DNA of 64,000 nucleotides from the NCBI GenBank assembly GCA_017849435.1, contig JAFIGY010000002.1:620001-684000 (forward strand), given 5' to 3'. The notes under the pieces are model-generated. The model saw only the letters and a list, made by a program, of their open reading frames with translations. It made no database searches and was not told the DNA's origin. Position 1 is the stretch's first letter, and each line of letters begins with the position of its first letter. Positions 59,448-64,000 of this stretch are shown in pieces. This DNA is from Chitinophaga niabensis. GTDB lineage: Bacteria; Bacteroidota; Bacteroidia; Chitinophagales; Chitinophagaceae. The translations under genes were made by a program, and so were the position numbers.

Positions 59448-60314
59448 TTAAACCCTGTTCAGGAAAAATGTTTGTAATGCTTTGACGTAATCTTCGTCTG
59501 TTCTTATACTGATCAGTTCCGCGCCGCTTTTTATGAAAGCGTTGCGGCAGTACTGTGTATGCTGCTGGAACTGCTGGGTGTAGTACTGGCGGATCTTCTT
59601 ATCGCTGGTATCCACCCATTGCGAAGCGCCGGTTTCGCCATCCGTCATGCGTACCATTCCTACAGCCGGAAGGTCTCTATCCCGCGGATCAAATACCTGC
59701 ACGCCCACTACATCGTGTCGTTTGGAGGCGATGTTAAGTGCATCCTGGTAATTGCCGGAGAAAAAGTCGCTGAGCAGGAACACGATGCTTCTTTTCTTTG
59801 CGGCATTATTGAAGAAACGCAATGTTTCGGAGATATTAGTCCCTTTCCGTTTGGGCTTGTAGGAGAGCAGTTCGCGGATGATGAAGAGGATATGCGATTT
59901 TCCTTTCTTAGGCGGGATGTATTTCTCCACGCCGTCGCTGAAGAAGATCACACCTACCTTGTCGTTATTCTTGATGGCGGAAAAGGCCAGTACGGCGCAG
60001 AGCTCTGTTACAAGGCTCCGTTTGGTATGGGTGGCCGTTCCGAAGGTTTCGCTTTCGCTCACATCTACCAGCAGCATCACGGTTAGTTCCCGCTCTTCTT
60101 CGAATACTTTTACAAAGGGGTGGTTGAAACGGGCGGTCACGTTCCAGTCGATCGCACGCACATCGTCCCCGAACTGGTAGTCCCGCACTTCGCTGAAAGA
60201 CATACCCCTGCCTTTGAAAGCGCTGTGGTATTCGCCTGCGAAAATGTGGTTGGTAAGCCCTTTGGTCTTGATCTCCAGCTGGCGGACTTTCTTGAGTATT
60301 TCTGCCGTTTCCAT
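59448..60314 (-). CDS. DUF58 domain protein
   Basis: A 288-residue cytosolic protein with the DUF58 signature FKGRGMSFSEVRDYQFGDDVRAIDWNVTARFNHPFVKVFEEER followed by a VWA-like fold (VMLLVDVSES...). DUF58 proteins pair with MoxR AAA+ ATPases and VWA proteins in operons of this kind. They are thought to be substrate or adaptor proteins, but no activity is established. The MIDAS is partial: DVSES follows the D-x-S-x-S pattern. It lies 12 bases after moxR and 6 before the BatD-like gene. Confidence 0.93.
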   Translation of the reverse strand: METAEILKKVRQLEIKTKGLTNHIFAGEYHSAFKGRGMSFSEVRDYQFGDDVRAIDWNVTARFNHPFVKVFEEERELTVMLLVDVSESETFGTATHTKRSLVTELCAVLAFSAIKNNDKVGVIFFSDGVEKYIPPKKGKSHILFIIRELLSYKPKRKGTNISETLRFFNNAAKKRSIVFLLSDFFSGNYQDALNIASKRHDVVGVQVFDPRDRDLPAVGMVRMTDGETGASQWVDTSDKKIRQYYTQQFQQHTQYCRNAFIKSGAELISIRTDEDYVKALQTFFLNRV

Positions 60315-60326
60315 GATGTTGCCGGT

Positions 60327-61328
60327 TTATGGTACTTCCACTGCGTTGAGTATCTCGTTGAGGATGTTCTCGCTGGTGACGTTCTCTGCTTCCGCTTCAT
60401 AGGTAAGACCTACGCGATGACGCATAACGTCGAAGCATACACTGCGCACATCTTCCGGGATCACGTAGCCTCTGCGTTTCATGAAGGCGTATGCCTTGGA
60501 TGCAAGGGCCAGGTTGATGCTGGCGCGGGGAGAGCCTCCGTAGGCGATCAGCGGCTTCAGCTTGCTGAGCTTGTAATCTTCCGGATTGCGGGTAGCGAAC
60601 ACCACATCGATGATGTATTGCTCGATCTTCTCGTCCATATACACCTGACGCACGAGCTTGCGTGCTTCAAGGATATCTGTTGGGCTTACTACCGGGTTGA
60701 TCTTCGATTGCCCCTCCGGCTGAAGATTTTGCCGGATGATATGACGTTCTTCTTCTTTCGTGGGATAGCCGATCACTACTTTGAGCATGAAGCGGTCCAC
60801 CTGCGCTTCCGGCAGGGTGTAGGTACCTTCCTGCTCGATCGGGTTTTGTGTGGCCAGTACGAGGAAAGGCTCTTCCAGCTTGAAAGTGCTGTCCCCGATC
60901 GTCACCTGCTTCTCCTGCATGGCTTCCAGCAGGGCGCTCTGAACCTTCGCGGGGGCGCGGTTGATCTCATCCGCCAGGATAAAGTTGGCGAAGATAGGGC
61001 CTTTGCGCACCATGAATTCATTGCGCTGCTGATTGTAGATCATGGTACCTACAACATCCGCAGGCAACAGGTCCGGCGTGAACTGGATCCGGGAGAAACG
61101 GGCGTTGATGGCGGATGAGAGGGATTTGATGGACAGGGTTTTGGCCAGGCCCGGTACCCCTTCCAGCAATACGTGCCCCTGAGCCAGCAGGCCGATCATC
61201 AGGCGATCTACCATGTATTTCTGACCGACGATCACTTTGTTGATCTCTGTGTTCAGCAGGTCAACGAAACCACTGGCCTGATGGATACTGTCATTAAGCT
61301 GACGGATATCGTACGATGTATTTTCCAT
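60327..61328 (-). CDS. MoxR family AAA+ ATPase
   Basis: A 333-residue AAA+ ATPase. The Walker A region is LLEGVPGLAKTLSIKSL, and Walker B is ILADEINRAPAKVQSALLEAMQEKQVTIG. Sensor residues are in LATQNPIEQEGTYTLPEAQVDRF, and the C-terminal lid follows (GGSPRASINLALASKAYAFM, then RHRVGL). MoxR ATPases remodel or activate VWA-domain partners. It leads the operon whose downstream genes supply two VWA-type partners and a BatD-like protein. The upstream region (61329-61598, 270 bases) also carries the divergent small gene. Confidence 0.96.
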   Translation of the reverse strand: MENTSYDIRQLNDSIHQASGFVDLLNTEINKVIVGQKYMVDRLMIGLLAQGHVLLEGVPGLAKTLSIKSLSSAINARFSRIQFTPDLLPADVVGTMIYNQQRNEFMVRKGPIFANFILADEINRAPAKVQSALLEAMQEKQVTIGDSTFKLEEPFLVLATQNPIEQEGTYTLPEAQVDRFMLKVVIGYPTKEEERHIIRQNLQPEGQSKINPVVSPTDILEARKLVRQVYMDEKIEQYIIDVVFATRNPEDYKLSKLKPLIAYGGSPRASINLALASKAYAFMKRRGYVIPEDVRSVCFDVMRHRVGLTYEAEAENVTSENILNEILNAVEVP

Positions 61329-61516
61329 GAATTAACTTTTCGAGGTTGCTAAAATAATGATTCTGTTATTTCAACCTACTGCCAAAGTGGGCGTTCGCCG
61401 TTAAAATGCTGTTAAAACACGCCCTGAACAAGTTCCCGGGTAAGCAGATATGGTTTAAAAAAAATTCCAATTTAACAAAGCGGTTTGATATTTACGGCAA
61501 TTTTTTAGTGAAAACG

Positions 61517-61524
61517 TACATTTG
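61517..61524 (+). promoter_or_regulatory. -7 promoter element for the small hypothetical gene
   Basis: TACATTTG is an exact TAnnTTTG match. Transcription would start near 61531, about 68 bases before the ATG at 61599. No TTG lies at the usual distance. Confidence 0.45.
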
Positions 61525-61598
61525 TTGCTCGTTTATGGCTGCAATCGTTATGCCATAAGGCTTGTAAATCAACAGATCATTAAAAAAGCGAAAAAAAG

Positions 61599-61931
61599 AT
61601 GGACCAGGAAGATTTCGATATAAGATGGAAAAAAACAGAGGGCATGTTGACGGAGCGGTTCGGGAAAACGCCCAATATGGAAGCGATCCTGTTATTGATC
61701 GGGATACAGGAGTTGAACAGCCCCAAAAAGAAGTTCACGAAAGAGCAGAAACAGGACCTGATGCATATCGCCGTTTGTACCCTGCTGAGCCAGAGCGGAT
61801 ACTATGAGCCCGAAGGCCGTGATAAAGACGGCTGGCCGCATTTCCGGGAACTACAGCCCGTGCCGAAGATGGAGCTGGAAGAGCAGGAGCGGTTTCTGAA
61901 AGAGCATGTGATCGCTTATTTTGAAGAATAG
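61599..61931 (+). CDS. Conserved hypothetical protein, small and acidic
   Basis: A 110-residue soluble protein without signal peptide or membrane segment. Readable features are ILLLIGIQELNSPKKKFTKEQKQDLMHIAVCTLLSQSGYYE, then GRDKDGWPHFRELQPVP and a glutamate-rich helical C-terminus (MELEEQERFLKEHVIAYFEE). I do not recognise a named family, but the composition and fully open frame look like a genuine gene, and similar short proteins occur in Bacteroidota. It lies 33 bases before the cyclophilin gene and may share its transcript. Confidence 0.8.
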   Translation: MDQEDFDIRWKKTEGMLTERFGKTPNMEAILLLIGIQELNSPKKKFTKEQKQDLMHIAVCTLLSQSGYYEPEGRDKDGWPHFRELQPVPKMELEEQERFLKEHVIAYFEE

Positions 61932-61964
61932 CCGATCGCCGCCGGATCCATAAAACGAACCCTT

Positions 61965-62627
61965 ATGCATAAATCACTACTCATTTCAGTTTTGCTCCTT
62001 TGTTTTGTTGGCGCGCAGGCCCAACGCAACCGGAAAGTGAAGGTGATCACGGATTACGGCACCATGGTGATCCGGTTGTATGATCAGACGCCCTTGCATC
62101 GTAACAATTTTATCAGGCTGGTGAAGCGGCATTTCTATGACAGCCTGCTGTTTCACCGGGTGATCCAGCATTTTATGATACAGGGCGGCGATCCTGATTC
62201 CAGGCAGGCCAGGGCCGGCACTTTCCTGGGAGACGGGAATGTGGGGTACGTGATCCCCGCGGAGTTCCAGCTGGACCTCTTCCACAGGAAAGGAGCGCTG
62301 GCGGCGGCAAGGGATAACAATCCCGCGAAATCCTCCGATGGAAGCCAGTTTTACATTGTGCAAGGGAAGAAATTCACGGACGGACAGCTGGATACTCTTG
62401 AGCAAACACGCCTTGGCGGCCGGAAATTGCCGGTGGATCAGCGGGAAGTGTACAAGACGGTGGGCGGAGCACCGCATCTGGACCAGAACTACACTGTGTT
62501 TGGACAGGTGATCAGCGGGATGGAAGTGATCGACAGGATCGCGGCCCTGAAAACCGACAAGAACAACCGCCCCTTGCAGGATGTACGGATGAAGATCCGC
62601 ATGAAAAGGAGATTCCTGTTCTTTTAA
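61965..62627 (+). CDS. Exported cyclophilin-type peptidyl-prolyl isomerase
   Basis: A 220-residue periplasmic enzyme with a signal peptide (ending GAQAQ, about residue 20). The cyclophilin core has TDYGTMVIRLYDQTPLHRNNFI, the catalytic FHRVIQHFMIQGGDP, SSDGSQFYIV and NYTVFGQVISGMEVIDRI. The active-site Arg of FHR is present. A loop insertion of about 35 residues (DGQLDTLEQTRLGGRKLPVDQREVYKTVGG) is typical for Bacteroidota cyclophilins. It accelerates folding at proline bonds of exported proteins. Confidence 0.95.
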   Translation: MHKSLLISVLLLCFVGAQAQRNRKVKVITDYGTMVIRLYDQTPLHRNNFIRLVKRHFYDSLLFHRVIQHFMIQGGDPDSRQARAGTFLGDGNVGYVIPAEFQLDLFHRKGALAAARDNNPAKSSDGSQFYIVQGKKFTDGQLDTLEQTRLGGRKLPVDQREVYKTVGGAPHLDQNYTVFGQVISGMEVIDRIAALKTDKNNRPLQDVRMKIRMKRRFLFF

Positions 62628-62714
62628 TCATTGTTTTTTAACATATCCTGCGGGAAGAAGTTTTTATTTTTCTCTGTACAATCTTTATTTTTACCGCTCA
62701 AAATCAAATTTGAC

Positions 62715-63095
62715 ATGAATTTTCCGTCTCAATTACGTTACACAAAAGACCATGAATGGGTTTTGCTGGAAGGGAACACCGCCAAAGTGGGTATTACTGA
62801 TTTTGCACAGCGTGAGCTCGGCGACATTGTGTTCGTGGATATTGCAACAACCGGTAAGGCTTTGCAGGCCGAGGAGGTCTTTGGTACCGTAGAAGCGGTA
62901 AAAACCGTATCAGACCTGTTCCTGCCCGTTGCCGGCACCATTGGCGAAGTAAATCCCCGGCTGGAAGGCAGTCCTGAGCTGGTGAACACCGATCCTTATG
63001 GTGAAGGCTGGATGGTGACTGTTCAGGTGAGCAATCCCGCTGATGTGGAAGGTTTGCTGACTGCAGATGCTTACAAGGCACTGGTAGGTGAATAA
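62715..63095 (+). CDS. gcvH: Glycine cleavage system H protein
   Basis: A 126-residue lipoyl carrier that shuttles the aminomethyl group between the P, T and L proteins. The lipoylated residue is Lys63 in [13 protein letters not shown]. Other family motifs are [17 protein letters not shown] and PYGEGWMV. The start at 62715 ([15 protein letters not shown]) fits the family; an open frame extends 28 codons upstream but is AT-rich and unlike H proteins. gcvP and gcvT are not adjacent, as is usual in this phylum. The downstream gene starts 2 bases after the stop. Confidence 0.96.
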   Translation: MNFPSQLRYTKDHEWVLLEGNTAKVGITDFAQRELGDIVFVDIATTGKALQAEEVFGTVEAVKTVSDLFLPVAGTIGEVNPRLEGSPELVNTDPYGEGWMVTVQVSNPADVEGLLTADAYKALVGE

Positions 63096-63096
63096 G

Positions 63097-63513
63097 ATGA
63101 ACGAAATCAATACAACCGATAACAAGCTAAGCATGAGAATGATCCGGTATTATATACCCGCGATAATGTGGATCATTCTCATTCTTATTTTGTGCACACT
63201 GCCGGGTTCGGCGCTGCCACATGTATCGTTGTTCGACAAACTGCATATCGACAAGGTCGTGCACTTTTTCCTGTTTGGGGGAACCGTGATCCTGCTGGCA
63301 TATGGTTTGCACCGGCAGCAAAAGCATGTGAACATTCCCGCGCTGGTTGGGCTTGCCGTGGCGGCTACTTTATATGGACTGGCGATCGAGTTCATCCAAA
63401 AATATTTTATCCCCAACCGGAGCTTTGAGCTGATGGATGTGGTAGCGGATGGCGCCGGCGCTGTAGTGGGGGCGCTGATCTTCGGATTGATCGGGAAGCG
63501 TTTTCTTAAATGA
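63097..63513 (+). CDS. VanZ-family membrane protein
   Basis: A 138-residue membrane protein with four hydrophobic segments (IPAIMWIILILILCTLPG, KVVHFFLFGGTVILLAYGL, ALVGLAVAATLYGLAIEFIQ and VADGAGAVVGALIFGLI). The family signature is DKLHIDKVVHFFLFG in the first loop and ELMDVVADGAGAVVG near the end. VanZ proteins are linked to glycopeptide resistance in some Gram-positives, but in Bacteroidota the role is unknown. The ATG at 63097 lies just after the gcvH stop and suggests coupling; a later ATG at 63133 is also possible. A terminator follows. Confidence 0.88.
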   Translation: MNEINTTDNKLSMRMIRYYIPAIMWIILILILCTLPGSALPHVSLFDKLHIDKVVHFFLFGGTVILLAYGLHRQQKHVNIPALVGLAVAATLYGLAIEFIQKYFIPNRSFELMDVVADGAGAVVGALIFGLIGKRFLK

Positions 63514-63538
63514 TCATTTTACTTTCAATATGATATTC

Positions 63539-63566
63539 ATGCACTCATTTTGAGTGCATTTTTTTT
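63539..63566 (+). terminator. Intrinsic terminator of gcvH-vanZ
   Basis: ATGCACTCA pairs perfectly with TGAGTGCAT (9 bp) around TTT, followed by about eight T. Confidence 0.92.
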
Positions 63567-63683
63567 GTTTGGACTCCAAAACATGCATTTTGGGAAAGGA
63601 ATATCAAGTAAAACTGACAATTTCTCGGGATTGGGCAGCTAAATTTGGTGGTGGTTGTCAGGACCCCTAATTTTAAATCATGA

Positions 63684-63695
63684 TAACAATTGTTA
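63684..63695. promoter_or_regulatory. Perfect palindrome upstream of the XRE regulator gene
   Basis: TAACAATTGTTA is a perfect 12-base palindrome located 28 bases before the ATG at 63724. It is a plausible operator for self-control by this regulator. No TAnnTTTG element is clear beside it. Confidence 0.4.
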
Positions 63696-63723
63696 GCCTA
63701 ATTCTTCACGTAATGGTTTACCC

Positions 63724-64000
63724 ATGAATGTTGGTGCCACTATCAGGAATCTACGGGAGGCGAGGAATGTTACCCAGGAGTATATGGCTGCGAAGCTGAA
63801 TATCGGGGTGACGGCGTACGGGAATATTGAGCGTAATGATGTAAAGCGATTGACGGTTGCGAGGGTCGCGGAGATTGCAAGGATACTCAATGTACATTTC
63901 CTGGAGATCTTCGGATTTAAAGACAAAGACCTTCTGGGGGCCGGGGGGAAGCAGGGAGGTGTGCCTTTCAACGAGATCAATATGCAGGCGGTGTTGCAGT
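63724..64000 (+). CDS. XRE-family helix-turn-helix regulator, cut off by the window edge
   Basis: The first 92 codons of a longer gene. A classic helix-turn-helix occupies residues 5-65: ATIRNLREARNVTQEYMAAKLNIG, then a turn with YGNIERNDVKRLTVARVAEIA, then LNVHFLEIFGF. A linker (KDKDLLGAGGKQGG) follows. The frame is open to the last base. The second part, which might carry a sensory or oligomerisation domain, is outside the window. The ATG at 63713 upstream is out of frame. The perfect palindrome at 63684-63695 may be its own operator. Confidence 0.85.
   Translation, partial: MNVGATIRNLREARNVTQEYMAAKLNIGVTAYGNIERNDVKRLTVARVAEIARILNVHFLEIFGFKDKDLLGAGGKQGGVPFNEINMQAVLQ

Noticed and set aside
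1-64000. CRISPR arrays, tRNA, rRNA, integrases or prophage genes
   Set aside because: I saw no spaced direct repeats of array type, no cloverleaf with acceptor and T-loop motifs, and no phage structural or integrase motifs.

Overview
This window looks like a chromosomal segment from a Bacteroidota genome, most likely of the Chitinophagaceae (Chitinophaga-like). Four observations support this. There are four SusC/SusD outer-membrane nutrient receptor pairs. There is a PorZ-like type IX secretion component with a C-terminal T9SS sorting domain. Many genes have the Bacteroidota -7 promoter element TAnnTTTG, and Shine-Dalgarno sequences are weak or absent. Several genes are families largely typical of the phylum (DUF4783, TlpA-like proteins with DUF4369, the MoxR/DUF58/Bat cluster, a SUI1-type factor). 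Base composition is close to 50 % GC in coding regions. I saw no rRNA, tRNA, CRISPR array or prophage.

Layout. 1-15 kb is mainly housekeeping: an LVIVD-repeat lipoprotein and gpmI on the minus strand; a DUF4783 protein, nadC, a lipid kinase-like gene and a SUI1 gene on the plus strand; an aldo/keto reductase; a candidate structured small RNA; birA diverging from rsfS-ftsH-LUD protein-lpxH-like; and a minus-strand porZ-recO pair. 15-17.6 kb carries an RND/MMPL exporter. 17.8-38.6 kb is the accessory part: a decayed IS1595-type transposase, a broken susC remnant, then four tandem susC-susD pairs. Pairs 1 and 3 are clear paralogues flanking the unrelated pair 2; pair 4 is again different. No glycoside hydrolase, peptidase, sigma/anti-sigma pair or hybrid two-component regulator accompanies them in the window, so their substrates cannot be inferred. 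The block ends at a bidirectional terminator facing a TlpA-like lipoprotein.

38.6-64 kb returns to core functions: gatB, an aldehyde dehydrogenase, a double-PDZ protein, alaS, an M23 peptidase, a MerR regulator, a thioredoxin-fold protein, an MscS channel with an amidohydrolase, prfA, a DUF937-like protein, an OmpA lipoprotein, a class III aminotransferase, a gamma carbonic anhydrase, two tiny paralogous lipoproteins, a minus-strand moxR-DUF58-batD-like-batA-rsgA operon, a small conserved hypothetical, a cyclophilin, gcvH, a VanZ-family protein and the start of an XRE regulator that runs off the window.

I see no clear new multi-gene defence or biosynthetic system. The most interesting unexplained items are: the operator/promoter/small-RNA unit at 7.1-7.3 kb, whose helices are mutually exclusive and which points into the 3' end of birA; a conserved palindrome-bearing leader shared by susC genes 1 and 2; the two tiny lipoproteins sharing a C-R-x-Q-x-x-G-C-P motif; a structured intergenic region before the M23 peptidase; and a hairpin at the 5' end of the predicted prfA transcript.
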